A stretch of 64,000 nucleotides of DNA, from NCBI GenBank assembly GCA_037157565.1, contig JAZHRO010000054.1:17033501-17097500 (forward strand), written 5' to 3'. Below are positions 52,390 through 64,000 of the stretch, in pieces. The position numbers were made by a program, and so were the translations under genes. The notes beneath the pieces are model-generated. The model made no database searches. It saw only the letters and a program-made list of their open reading frames with translations, and was not told where the DNA came from. Source of the DNA: Thalassia testudinum. Its lineage: Eukaryota; Streptophyta; Magnoliopsida; Alismatales; Hydrocharitaceae. The number at the start of each line of letters is the position of its first letter. Position 1 is the first letter of the stretch.

Positions 52390-55063
52390 TGATGAGAGCC
52401 TCATCATGAGCCATAACTAGCTCATTTTGACCCAATAAAGAAGATAAAAGCTCCTACATAACCTAGAAGAAGGCCTAACTGAAGGAATAAGTGCTCTGAG
52501 AAGAAAACATGAAATAAAGGTTAAAACTGTAATTTTACCATTGCAGTACATAAACGGGATTTCTCAGAGGCAAAACATAGGTCAAATGGTCTAAATGAGA
52601 TAAAAAGTGGGTCGAGTCAATCAGAAATGGGTTCATGTGCAATCTAAGAACTAAATGACACTTGGTAACCCTAAAACAGACCCACTTAAATTAACAAGGT
52701 TCCGGTCAGAACAAAAAGCAAGTAAACCATCTAAAAATCATGGAAAAACATCCTCTAGGGTTTAGAACACTTAATTTGGCCTTTGGAACCTAGTTTGACC
52801 AAGATTAGGGTCCTAGCTCTTCAATTAACCTAATTTGGGTTTTTACGTAAAATGTCTAGTCAAACGAGGTCAAACCTGAAAAATAACTTCGGCAATGGAT
52901 TCCTTAGGTCCAAATTAGGTTTGTACCAAAATTTTGACCTAAGGAGGGGTCATCTTGACCTACTTTGCAATTTAGTACACCCAAATCACAAATTGGTCCC
53001 TATCTTTTGAATACCGTTGCAGAGAACCCCCTAGGTTCTTCGCCTCCTTTGCAAACCGGTCCTGCCGCCATTGCTAGGGCAGAACCGACCTCCGGCGAGG
53101 TTCGGAGAGGGATTGCTCTCTAATCCCTCAAAGATTCCCTCCCAGAAATGGAAGGAGGATTCTCTGAGGAATTCCCTTCCTTATAAAGCCAATTACAATC
53201 GCCGGTGTGAACCCAATCTCTCGTGCGAACGCACGAGAGATTTGGGTATCCTAACTCCTTTCCATCTCCGGCGACCAACCTCAGGCAATTACGTGCCCTT
53301 CACGCCCTGCACACCCAGTCCAGCGCCTATATAAGAACCTACAACTCCGGCCGAAGAGGCTGAGCTTGATTTGGCCGAGTTTCCCCTTCAATTCCTCTCC
53401 TCCTGCCCGACCAAATGTCCCAGCTAGCTCCGGCGAGCCCCCCTCCCCTCCCTCTTCACTCTGCCACAAAACCAGTGGAAGAGTTAGCTTCCTGACCTCC
53501 CTCCGCGTCGCGCAGTACCAGTGCACGCCGCCTCAGCCCCGTCGTCGCCGCCGTTCTCCCCCACTGGGCGTCATCTTCTCCTGCGACAGCAGGTACTGCT
53601 ATCCGCCATCCGTCCCCTTTCGTCCTTACAATTCGGTTAGAACTCCTCTCCATCCTCTCCTCTCTCTTTTCCCCCTGTTATCTCATCTGATTACCCCTCG
53701 ACCGACGCTGACCACCCTCATCTTCCACATCACCGACCGACCTCCGGCGAGCCGCTTCCACCATTCCAGCACTCCACACGGCTCGCCAACCACCACGTGA
53801 GCTTCGCCTCACCACCAGGAACTCTCTCCACCCCACAACTGCCACTCCAGACCTCCATAACCACCCCCCGAACAACCCACCATCACCGGCCACAGGTTGA
53901 CCTAGGCGCGCACGCCTAGGCCGACCGGCAACCTGCAGCATCACCCACCGCCTTCGTCGTGCTACGGCGAAGGTTTCCAGCTATTCTGATTGGGCCAATA
54001 GGCCGTTCTGTGGAGTCTCAGGTGAATGCCCCGGCCGCCATTAACAGCCGAAGCAGCAGGAAGCTTGGAGCAGCAGCAGGCGTCAGGCTTCCCAGGCGGC
54101 AGGTGCAGCAGACTCTCGCAAGTGTTGTGAGGTGACTGAGTTCAGCAGGGAGCAACAGCAGGGCCTTCAGCGTGGGCAATTGCATACGAGAGTCTGCGGG
54201 CGCGCGCAAAGGAAGGGCGGAACGTTTAGTCCCACATCGTGGGATTACAAACCTCAGGTACACTATAAATTGGTTTTGTGATATAGTGTTGTCGCCTCAG
54301 TAAGCTCAGGGGTGAGGTCCCTCACTGACCCCACACCTGCCTCGTCCGCGGCTTGACCACGCGGATCTGGCGGATCCGACCCGACCTAGACCTACGCACT
54401 CCTCGCGCATCACACCACCTTCCGGTGCGCCTGGTCCCGGGTACGATCCGACCCGATTAATGCCTGTGGCTCTGGGAGAGCAACTCTGAGTGAATTGCTT
54501 GAGAGAGAGAGACGCGTGGGTAGAGGGAGAAGGGTTAGGTTTTGCTCCTGTGCAGGCCAGGCTGAACGCAGGAGAAGGACTTGGCCGCTACAGAAGAAGA
54601 AGAAGGAAAGGCGAGGCGAAGAAGAGAAGAAAGAAGGAGCAAAGACAGAGAAGAAGAAAGAAAGAAAGCCTTCGCACGAGAAGAAGGAAAGCAGAAGAAG
54701 AAAGAGCAAGACACAGAGAACAAGAGAGGCAAAGAAAAGATTAGAAGATCAAAAGAAGAAGGCTTCGCAAGACGAGAAGGAGAAATACTTTTAAGACGTC
54801 TGATCTTGTGATCAGATGTCCAATTTCATATTTTTGTCCTAATAACTTTTAATTGCATACATTCACATTTGAATTGATATTTTGAGTAAATTAGAGTGTT
54901 CAATTACATTTTGACTAGTAGTAAATTCCATTTGCTCCCTGTGTTCGACCTCGGATACTCCGGTCTTCGAGTAATAAAAATCTTTATTTGTTTTGAACGC
55001 TTTAGCGGCTATACTACAACGCGATATTATCTTTTAACAAACCGCACAAAAGCGCGACGAACA
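52390..55063 (+). mobile_element. 3' LTR of element B
   Basis: 2674 bp, TG...CA, and the same landmarks as the 5' LTR: hairpin at about 53212-53245, TATATAAG 53328-53335, purine tract 54590-54785, CTATACTACAACG near 55009-55021. It ends GACGAACA and is followed by the TSD. Confidence 0.9.
54228..54269 (+). promoter_or_regulatory. snRNA-type promoter pair, element B 3' LTR
   Basis: AGTCCCACATCG (54228-54239), 24 bp, TATAAA (54264-54269). Being in the 3' LTR, any transcript from here would end within the LTR at the TTTT near 54543. Confidence 0.55.
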
Positions 55064-57493
55064 CTAGTCGTCTAACGAGAAAGTAACCAAAAGAGCAGAA
55101 AAATAAACCACATTCACCATGAATATAACTAGCAGTAACAAAATATAGCAGTAAGAAAAGGAAATACTACAGTATACACCACCACAATAGAAGGGAAATA
55201 AACATGTACATTACATAAGTTTTCAATAAAGAAAGTACAGGGAGTAACAAAGGAAACTACTCACAATAGCGGAAGAAAAGTACAGAAAGTACTACAGGTA
55301 ACCCAGCGTCCTCTGCAGCCACTGACCCTGGCTGCACAACACCTGGTCCTGAAAAGTAACGAGAGTGACACGTCAGCGAAACGCTGAGTAGAGTGGCAAC
55401 TATAAGCTAGAAGAACAGTAGATTGGACAGTAGTTGTTACATTTTTACTTTCTTTATTTATGTCCTTCTATTTTCACTATTGATTTATTTCTAAAATCCT
55501 TCTCTTGATATTGAATGTTCCTCGTGGGAACGATCTTGATTGCAGCCTTTTCCGAAAAGTAGAAGTAACACGTGGTGCTCTCCTGGCCGTGAGAGTCCCC
55601 CGTGGTGGTCCGACCCTCAGTCAACCACCCCAAGGTTGCTGATAAACATAACGGTGACTACGGCACGTGAGATAAACGCATGGGTAGCTATCCCGTACTG
55701 GCACGCGGTCATTCGTTTCCGTTAACGGGTGCGCCCAAAGCATAGCACAGAACCAGTATAGGGCAGAGCCCTCTCAGTAACAGGGGTCCAACCCCTCCAG
55801 AGTAACCAACCAGGGGTCTTGCCCCTCCACAGTCCACGCACCCTCGCCTGACTACCCTGGTTTGCCCAGTGGGCCTAACAAGTCGGTGTAGGAGGGCCAG
55901 CAGAACCCCAGGGCCCGTGGGGTAGCTAGTACTCTCCCTACACTAGTAGCTCTCCTTGGTACAATGTATACGAGGGCCAGAAGTCGATACAAAGTGGCCA
56001 GACCTAACCCCGAGTCCCTGGGGCGGCTAGCTCCGCTCTGCACTAAACAGGGGGACAGTCGCTTTACTTGGTACTGCGTACTCAAGGACCAGCTCACTTC
56101 CACAATTCTATTCCATTCCCTTCCCAGAAGTTCTACTCCTAATTCCCCGTAGGGTTCAAGCTCCTTTAATATAGCCAATTTAAGTTTCACCGTTCCAGCT
56201 TTACGTTCATACAATCCATGTTCTCAATCATACTTTTTCATTCATAACATGCAGCTGTTAACCAATTTACAGGCAGTTATCATTTCCTTTCTACTATTCC
56301 AAGACTGCAATATTTATATATTCAACTAGTTTTCCAGTCCTAGGATTCATACCGTACCATAGGATCTATCAATCAATCTAGTTTTCCAATCCTAAGATTC
56401 ATGCAACACCCTAAGATCTATCATTCAATCTAATTTCTCAGTCATATGGTTCTTGCAATGCCATAGACTCTATTAATTGTTTCATAATTGTAACAAATTT
56501 TGTTAAATAAATTAAAAAGCCACTCTACCGGCAAAATCGAGAGTACTGGGAGCGTGGTCGGCAATCTCGCACGCCTCCGCAACCCCCAAGACTGCAACGG
56601 AACGGGGTCCTAATACAAGGATCAATCACAAGAAGTTTCTCAGAATAGTATACAATTAGTGTAAACGGATAGAGGAAATAATTCTAGAAAGAACGCAACA
56701 CGAAACGCGGAAAACAGACTCCGAACGGGCCCTAAACGGGTCAAAAAAATCAAATATGTCCAAAATCAGACGTCTGGAACCTCTTCCAGACGTCTTAAAA
56801 GGTGGGTCAGGTCGTACCTCAGTTCTGCGCAGTCCTTCAGATGTACAGAAGCCCGCTGGGACATCTGGCCTTGGTTTCCAGACGTCCGATGGTCACCTCG
56901 GACGTCTGGAGGTTCTCTCCGTCGTCTGGCACTGCGGCCAAATGTCTGATTCACGTGGGATGGCGAGCCCTCGCGCCCTCTCGAGCAGGACCTACGCACA
57001 CATACACCGGCTTTCAGCATGACAAAACGCAGAAGAAGTTGTGGCGAACGACTGCTTGGCCGTACACGCGCAAAAAGGAGAAGATAAGAAATATCTTACC
57101 TGTCAAACGTCTGGACAATCCTCCAGACGTCTTCGGCGTCGTCTGGACGTAAGTCCAGATGTCTGATTCTGGAAAATTTTCCAGAACCAGGGCCCGATTC
57201 GCTCTCCGCCCGCGACGCATGGCCGCGCCGCGCCCCGTCCGCCTGCTGCCCGAGCTGCAGCAGCCCCTCCGCGACACCCCACGCCCGTCGCTCCCCCGCC
57301 GACCGGCTCTAGCTGCCCCGGCAAGCTCGCACCCTCACAGTCGAGCTTCTTCCTTCCTCTCGGAACCCTCATTCCCGCACGCTCGACGTGGCCGATGCTG
57401 CTGCCGCCGCTCACTCGCTCGCCCACACTCTCGCTGGCAGGGCAAAGGAGAAGAGAAAGGCGGAGGAGATGAGGGTGAGGGAGAGGGCGAGGG

Positions 57494-57503
57494 TTTATAT
57501 ATA
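57494..57503 (-). promoter_or_regulatory. TATA box of D solo LTR 3
   Basis: The minus strand has TTATATATAAA between GC-rich stretches. The D LTR at 60810 has TTATATAG at 61015-61022 in the same relative place. Confidence 0.55.
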
Positions 57504-57704
57504 AGGCGACGTGGGGAGAGAGAGAAGAGGGACGGCGTGTCTGCAGGAAGAGAGAGGAAAAAGAAGACGAAGGCGGCGGGCGCAGTCTGCACGCGCACGA
57601 GCGCAGGCGCAACTCGGTACGCCGAAAAAATTTATTACCAGACGTCTGGAAAGGGTTCCAGACGTCTTAAAAATCCGACTGCTGCCCACGTTCTTAAAAG
57701 TTAT

Positions 57705-59167
57705 CTATACTAATGTATATACATCTATATAGTGACGAATGTGTCTATTGCTAAAGCCCTAGTTTATTTATATTCACATACGACCTCAAACCTAGTTTTA
57801 CTACTCATACTTATACACATATACAAATTATATACGTATACATATATACTTTATTTATATACATATGTATATTATACATATATGCGCACACACATACAGT
57901 ACAACACATACACTTCACCGACAACATTTAGTCGAATGAGTGGTTTGCACACACTCTTCTCTTCGCTTTTATTCTCTCTTCTCCACTCTTCATTCTTTCT
58001 TTTACAACACTTCGCTCCTCCCTTTCTCACTTAACACACAGACAAAATGTTCATGGGCACAAAATTTTGGTCTAATGGGGAGCCGACCCATATTCATAGC
58101 ATACGCAGCACCCATATGAGTGAGACCAGACTTTTACTAGTGGGCCAACCCTTCTTTAGATTAGGTGAATTTTTGTGCATTCTCATGCCGGACAGCCCCA
58201 CACACGCTCATGCATCCACACACCCACACATACATGCGCTTGCAGGCGCACGTGGCATGCACCTCGAGAACCATGATATGCTCATTTGTTTGCGCCTTGC
58301 GCTGACGACCGGTGTGGTCGCGACACAAAGGCAAAATATCCAACATTTGCGCTCTTAACACCTATGATGTGGCACCTTTCATGAGCGTCCAATTAGCACA
58401 GCATCGCGCTACAGTGCATCCTGATTGAGGTGATTTGGACCTCAATTTAAGGGCCATATTTTAAAATAAATTAAAAATGAATTACATAATTATAAGGCCC
58501 TTATATATTGTTAATTTAGAGAATTAAATTATTTAGATATATAATTAAATTAGTTAAAGTTGGCTATTAATATACGTTAAATTAGAGTTTAAATTGTTAA
58601 TTAAAGTACAAATTAGTTGCTTTATTATACAATTGACCTTATACATAGTTGATTTACATAATAAATTATCTATTACATGTTTTTATTGTATTTTAGAAAC
58701 TTTATTTTTATTTATTTACATTTAATTTACATTTATGTGAGTTTCACACATAAATAATTTATAAATACTATAATACAATAGAAATACAGTATAAATAAGT
58801 TGAAAATACTTAACATAATATTATATAAGTATACATTATAAATTATTTTTGTTTTAACTTAAATTACCAATTTATTTTATTTTAAGTTAATAAATTACTT
58901 AATTAACTTAATAACATAATTACCTACCATAATTACCTAATTAAATTAACTTACAAGTATTATACAATATATATTATATAGTTAAATATGTATGTACAAT
59001 ATTAGATACAATTATGTATATATAGATAGGTTTGTATAGTTACATAGGTTATTGTACATTTACTTAATATAATTGATAGATAGTTATACAATAAACTTAT
59101 ATATACAATAAATCATCTGAATATTCAATTTAATATATAGAATATATATATAAGTTAATTATGTACA

Positions 59168-59198
<31 letters not shown>

Positions 59199-59324
59199 TA
59201 TATATATATAGCTTAGGTTTAAGTTATATTTACAGGTATATATATAATATACAAGGTTTCTTTTAGTATTTTAGGGTTTTTTCAATTTTTATAACTTTTA
59301 TATATATAAGAGAGGTAAGGGATG
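57705..59324. other. AT-rich intergenic stretch
   Basis: Very AT-rich, with no gene seen. The part to about 58440 may continue the decayed LTR at 44724-45228, since both flank D solo LTR 3. Confidence 0.4.
59170..59210 (+). repeat. (TCTA)n then (TA)n microsatellite
   Basis: About four TCTA units followed by about twelve TA units. Confidence 0.9.
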
Positions 59325-59862
59325 AGAGAGAAAGGGGGATGAGAGACAAGAATCATACACGGATCCAACACTCCACACATAGTCCAGCAAAGGACACGTT
59401 TACCCGATTACAGGGTAAACAAGTGGGTTCGGTACCACCTATAATCGATCGTCCAACCTACTAAGAGATTCGATGCAGCCAATGACAGAGTCATGACAAG
59501 ATGGAAGTGACTACATACAACATGACAGAAAATGTACTAAAGATTGCCAGGCTAGAAATCCTTCTATGCTATAAATAATGAGGAGAGACCCGTAGGAAAA
59601 TGAGGAGAGAGTCCCTTGAACCTCATGAATACTAGTGTAGAGTAGGGAGTATCATCCTTCCCCCAAACGTACACTCCTCGCAGTGGAACTAGATCATCAA
59701 CTTCTTCGTGTCCCTTATAATTGCTCTAGGGCGTAGAATCAGACCCACCGATCACTTAGGAGGTCCGACTTCACGTCCCTCGTGAGAGAATGCTTGCAAC
59801 CATGTGATGTTCCTTACGTCTATAAATCCTTTGATAACGATCGATGGCCCCATCAGTCACCC
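59325..59862 (+). mobile_element. Second Tat-type LTR copy, 3' truncated
   Basis: Matches 40180-40555 plus 43357-43520 in order, including ATGCTATAAATAATG (about 59570). It stops within GGCCCCATCAGTC, where Tekay integrase sequence begins. It may be the partner LTR of the remnant at 40180-44700. Confidence 0.6.
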
Positions 59863-60740
59863 CTGGGGACGTGGTTTCAGCAGGCCCTGGGGACATGGTT
59901 GAGATTCAGTACAGCCTACCACCCCCAAACGGACGGACAGTCGGAGCGCACGATACAGACACTTGAGGACCTTTTGCGTGCCTGTGTACTGGACTGGAGG
60001 GGCTCTTGGGAGGAGCACCTACCCCTGGCGGAGTTTTCATACAACAACAGCTATCACTCGAGCATCGGTATGGCTCCCTACGAGGCTCTGTACAGACGGA
60101 GGTGTACGGCACCCTTGAGTTGGGTTGAGGTGGGGACCAAGTGGGAGGTTGGCCCCAGGTTGATCCGGCAGGGTCAGGAGGTAGTCGAGCAGATCCACAG
60201 GCGACTCCGCACTGTCAGGAGCAGGCCGAAGAGCTACGCGGATCGAAGACGCAGAGAGGTGCAGTTTGAGGTTGGGGGACCACGTCTTCCTTCGTGTTTC
60301 GCCCATGAAGGGCCTGCAGCGGTTTGGGGTGAGAGGGAAGCTCGCGCCGAGGTTCGTGGGGCCCTTTGAGGTCCTGGAGCGGGTTGGACCCGTTGCTTAC
60401 AGACTTGCCCTCCCTCCTCAGCTTTCTGGTGTGCCGATGTGTTCCACGTGTCCAACCTGAGGAAGTACGTTGCCGATCCCAGTCACGTCTTGAGTCACAA
60501 GAGCGTCGAGATGGACGATGACCTGACCTACCCCGAGCGGCCAGTACAGATTCTTGACAGAGCCGTCCGCAGTTTGAGATGAAATCAAGTAACCCTGGTG
60601 AAGGTTTTGTGGAGGAGCCAGCGGTACGAGGAGGCTACCTGGGAGCCTGAGGCGGCAATGCGGGAGCAGTACCCGGAGCTCTTCGCAGGTACATCTTTTC
60701 GGACCGACTTTGGTCCCCTTTGAGTTTGTTATGTTTATAT
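59863..60740 (+). pseudogene. Tekay integrase core, GPF module and chromodomain, 5' truncated
   Basis: Reads [73 protein letters not shown]. After an extra G at about 60275 it continues [48 protein letters not shown] missing base at about 60434 shifts it again, giving [52 protein letters not shown] (CGA or CGG in the other copy) precedes the chromodomain remnant VLWRSQRYEEATWEPEAAMREQYPELF. An ORF from 59782 fuses about 30 residues of Tat LTR to it by chance. The pol end FGDEASFK is followed by the LTR at 60810. Confidence 0.8.
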
Positions 60741-60809
60741 ATTTTGTTCTTTCCCGCACCCTAGTTAGCGCAAGTTTCGGGGATGAAGCTTCCTTTAAGT
60801 ATGTTATAT

Positions 60810-63499
60810 TGTTACGAACACAGCATCTGATGCAGTTAAGACGTCTGGAAAGTGGCCCAGACGTCTGCAACCCTTCCCAGACGTCTGGTATTAAATTTTT
60901 TCGGCATACGGGTTCGCATCTACGCGCGCAGACTGAACCCGCCGCCTTCGTTCTGCTCCCTCTCTCATTCCCTGCAGACTCGTCGCTTCTCTTTTCTCTC
61001 TCCCCGCGTTGCCATTATATAGCACCGCCCTCTCCCTCAACCTCACTCCACCGCCTTCTCCTTCTCTCTGCCCGCGCGAGCGAGCGAGCGAGCGGGTGCG
61101 GCAGCCGTGGCTGCAGCAAGCGTGTTGGAGGGAGGAGTGTCGCGGGAGGAAGAAGAAGGCTCGACCGCGAGGTGCGAGCTTGCCGGGGTAGCTAGAGCTG
61201 GCCGGCGGAGGAGCAGCGGGCGTGGGTTATCGCGAAGGGGCTGCTGCAGCTCAGACAACAGGCGGACGCGGCGCGGCGCGGCCGTGCGTCGCAGGCGGAG
61301 GACGAACCAGGTCCTGATTCTAGGAAAATTTCCCAGAATCAGACATCTGGACTTACGTCCAAACGACGAGTAGGCCGTCTGGAGGAAGATCCATATGTCT
61401 GATAGGTACAATATTTCTATCTCCTTCCTTTTTCTCATGTACGGCCATGCAGCCGTCCGCCGCGACTTCGTCTGCGCTTCGTCGTGCTGAGAGTAGGAGT
61501 GTGTGTGCACAGGTTGCACTCGGGAGGGCGCGAGGGCTCACCATCCCACGTGAATCAGACGTCTTGCCGCAGTACCAGACGACGTAGAGTTTCTCCAGAC
61601 GTCCCGGGTGACCATCGGACGTCTGGAAACTGACTTTAGACGATCCAGCGAGCTTCTGGAAGATATGGCAGAAGAAGGTATGGCATGATCGACGTTTTAA
61701 GACGTCTGGAAGAGGTTCCAGACGTCTGATTTTGGACAAACTCGTCGTTTTTGGCCCGTTTAGGGTTCGTTCGGAGTCCGTTTTCCGCGTTTCGAGTTAT
61801 GTTCTTTCCAGAATAAATTCCTCTACCCATTTACTGTAATTGTGTACGGTTCTGAGAAACTCCTTGGGATTGATTCTTGTGTTAGAATCCCATTCCGTTG
61901 CAGTCTTAGGGGTTGCGGAGGCGCACAGGATTGCCGACCACGCCCCCAATACTCCCGTTGTAGTTGGTAGAGTGTCTTTTAATTTATTTAACAAAATTTG
62001 TTGCAATTATGGAACAATTAATAGAGTCTAGGGCATTTCATGAACCCTAGGACTGAGAAACTAGATTGAATGATAGATCCTAGGGTATTGCATGAAACCT
62101 AGGACTGGAAAACTGGATTGAATGATATATCCTAGGGTACGGCATGAATCCTAGGACTGGAAAACTAGTGAAATATATAAATATTGCAGTCTTGGAAAGT
62201 AGAGAGGCAATAATAGCTGCCTGTAAATTGATTAACAGCTGCCTGTTATGAATAAATAAATATGATTAAGAACATGGGTTGTATGAACGTAAAACTGGAA
62301 CGGTGAAACCTAAATGGCCAAACGAAAAGAACATGAACCCTACGGGGAATTAGGAGTAGAACTCCTCGAAAGAGAATAGAATGGAACTAAGAAAGTGAAA
62401 CGTGGAAGTGTGTTGTCTCTTGGGTACGTGGTACCAAAGAGAGCACACATTACCTCTTAGTGTAGAGGGGAGCTTGCCGCCCTCAGGTTGAGACCAGGGT
62501 GGGTTTGGCCACTGTACACCGACTTGCTGGCCCTCGCGTACGCAGTACCGAGGAGTGCTACTAGTGTAGGGAGAGCACTAGTTACCCCACGGGTCCTGGG
62601 CTTCTGCTAGCCTCCTACACCGACTTGTTAGGCCCACTGGGCAAACCAGGGTAGTCAGGCGAGGGTGCGCGGACTGTGGAGGGGTTGGACCCCTGTTACT
62701 GAGAGAGCTATGCCCTATACTGGTTTCGTGCTGTGTTTTGAGCACACCCGTTAATGGAAACGACTGACCGCGTGCCAGTGCGGGGTAGCTACCCGTGCAC
62801 TTATCGCGCGTGTCGTAGTCACCGTTACATCTGTCAGCGACCTTGGGGTGGTTGACTGAGGGTAAGACCACCACGGGGGACTCTCCCGGTAGGAGAGCAC
62901 CACGTGTTACTTCTACTTTTCGGAAAAGACTGCAATCAGGATCGTTCCCACGAGGAACATTCGAAATCGAGTGAAGGATCTGAGAAATAAATAAATCGTG
63001 AAATAATAGAAAGACGTAAATAAAGAAAGTAACAATATAACAGCTACTGTACACTCTACTGTTTCTTTAGCTTTTAGTTGCCATTTTACTCAGCGTTTCG
63101 CTGACGTGCTACACTCGTTACTTTTCAGGACCAGGTGTTGAACAGCCAGGGTCAGCGGCTGCAGAGGACGCTGAGCCGAGTAGGGTCCAGTAGAGTTACC
63201 CGCAGTTCTTTTTGTACTTTTCTTCCACTGTAGTGAGTAGTTTCCTTGTTACTCCTTATACTTCTTTGTTGTAAGCTTCATGTTATGTACATATTTGTTG
63301 TTCTACTGTTGTGGTGGTGTATACTGTAGTAGTTCCTTTTCTTACTGCTGTATTTTGTTACTGCTAGTTATATTCATGTTGAATGTGGTTTATCTTACTG
63401 CTCTTTTGGTTACTTCCTCGTTGGACGACTAGGTCTTGCTATTAGTCGAGTCGGTCCTATTCTCGTGTCTCGTAGGGAATTGGGAATCGGGTCGTTGCA
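60810..63499 (+). mobile_element. Full family D LTR shared by two element bodies
   Basis: TGTTACGAACACAG...GGGAATCGGGTCGTTGCA, 2690 bp. It holds TTATATAG (61015-61022), AAGACGTCTGG/CCAGACGTCTG hairpins (60839-60890; 61698-61730), GTGCGGGGTAGCTACCCG (62779-62796) and GTTCCCACGAGGAAC (62943-62957). It is preceded by the pol end of one element and followed by primer site and gag of another. Confidence 0.85.
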
Positions 63500-63502
63500 A
63501 GA

Positions 63503-63514
63503 TGGTATCAGAGC
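63503..63514 (+). promoter_or_regulatory. Primer-binding site, initiator tRNA-Met
   Basis: TGGTATCAGAGC, 3 bp after the LTR; identical to the site at 9312. Confidence 0.85.
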
Positions 63515-63682
63515 AAGGTCGTCTCGAGAAGTGAATCAACTGACTAGAAAATAACCAATTCACGTGTTTGTGACTAGAGTAGCCACCACAACCTTTCTTT
63601 TGGCATGAGCGCTTAGACTTTTTCGTTAGATATCTTTACGTATTGACGTGTTTCCACTTTGTTCCACGTCTCCCTGCAGGAG

Positions 63683-64000
63683 ATGCCTCGTCGCGGGACT
63701 AGCGAGGCGAGCCGCGGGCGCGGCCGAGGACAAGGTCGGAGAGGTGTGCGTGCTGCTGTCGACGCCTCAGTGAACCAGCCACTGCTCCCGAGCATTCAGG
63801 CCCAGGACCTTGCCCAGCTGATACGGGATATTGTGCGAGAGGAGCTCCACCCACCACCCCGAGCGCCTCTCCCTGGGGTTGCGGAGGGGGAGTACTCTGT
63901 GGGACCACACGACTGTCGCGGCGCTGGACACGGGGGAGGGGATGGGCCGCCACCGCCCCCACCTTCCTCCAACACCTCTGTACACGAGGAACCTTTGCCT
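63683..64000 (+). CDS. gag of a Tekay/Del element, N-terminal part, runs off window
   Basis: ATG 63683 after TCCCTGCAGGAG. Open for 106 codons to the window end: a basic R-G-rich start (MPRRGTSEASRGRGRGQGRR) then LLPSIQAQDLAQLIRDIVREEL and a proline-rich stretch. It is homologous to the gag start of element E at 9491 but without its stop. Whether the rest is intact cannot be seen. Confidence 0.7.
   Translation, partial: MPRRGTSEASRGRGRGQGRRGVRAAVDASVNQPLLPSIQAQDLAQLIRDIVREELHPPPRAPLPGVAEGEYSVGPHDCRGAGHGGGDGPPPPPPSSNTSVHEEPLP

Larger units (their letters stand above)
45301..55063 (+). mobile_element. Element B: complete family L non-autonomous LTR retrotransposon
   Basis: 9763 bp, with TSD CTAGT at 45296-45300 and 55064-55068. 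The LTRs are 2672 and 2674 bp and differ at a few dozen sites by eye, so B is older than A. Internal: tRNA-Asp primer site, 1.1-kb leader, one 543-codon ORF, 1.6-kb noncoding tail, polypurine tract. No gag-pol. It is inserted in D solo LTR 3. Confidence 0.9.
45229..57699 (-). mobile_element. Family D solo LTR 3 (holds element B)
   Basis: The minus-strand end is GGGTCGTTACA (at 45229) and its start is TTTTAAGAACGTGGGC (57699), a mutated TGTTA head. GTTAT lies on both sides (45224-45228, 57700-57704). Without element B it is about 2.7 kb. It shows the GTTCCCACGAGGAAC hairpin (55525-55539), many GACGTC palindromes (56768-57170, 57638-57670) and a TATA box near 57494. There is no internal region. 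Confidence 0.85.

Noticed and set aside
59782..60369. A novel 195-aa gene
   Set aside because: Chance fusion of Tat LTR sequence to truncated Tekay integrase; frameshifts follow.

Overview
The window is flowering-plant nuclear DNA made almost wholly of nested and decayed LTR retrotransposons; I find no host gene. The plant assignment rests on primer-binding sites matching plant tRNA-Asp and initiator tRNA-Met, Tekay/Del-type and Tat-type Ty3/gypsy polyproteins, and LTRs bounded by TG...CA with 5-bp target-site duplications (TSDs). The species cannot be named from the sequence.

Three groups account for most of it. Family L (my name) has LTRs of 2.67-2.84 kb, a tRNA-Asp primer site and no gag or pol; it is probably an Athila-like non-autonomous family. 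Two complete copies are present: A (12939-23113, minus, TSD ccagc) and B (45301-55063, plus, TSD ctagt). Each carries one long orphan ORF. Further L LTRs lie at 1-1320, 5121-7885, 34074-36771 and 40556-43351 (TSD cttgg). Family D is a Tekay/Del-type chromovirus with LTRs of about 2.6-2.75 kb full of AGACGTCT palindromes. It includes a decayed element E (about 8331-27125), solo LTRs at 12520-25447 (TSD gactt), 29007-31606 and 45229-57699 (TSD gttat), and a shared-LTR tandem at 59863-64000. The third group is Tat-lineage elements: a minus-strand copy at 27940-38275 with gag, protease, RT, RNase H, second RNase H and integrase; a plus-strand remnant at 40180-44700; and an ORF0-type fragment at 1456-4085.

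The nesting can be read from TSDs. L element A sits inside D solo LTR 1, which sits inside the integrase gene of E. L element B sits inside D solo LTR 3. D solo LTR 2 and an L LTR split the minus-strand Tat element. The LTRs of A are almost identical, so A is young; E and the Tat copies are riddled with stops and deletions.

The most interesting signal is inside the family L LTRs. All eight copies keep, exactly 24 bp apart, a box resembling the plant snRNA upstream sequence element (RTCCCACATCG) and a TATA-like box. In the best-kept copies these precede about 250 bp without any T4 run, ending at a conserved TTTT and containing hairpins whose arms co-vary. This looks like an snRNA-type (Pol III-spaced) promoter with a structured RNA embedded in an LTR. 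The same LTRs carry, about 45 bp before the tRNA-Asp primer site, a 13-mer complementary to the 5' end of the same tRNA, as if primer binding were bipartite.
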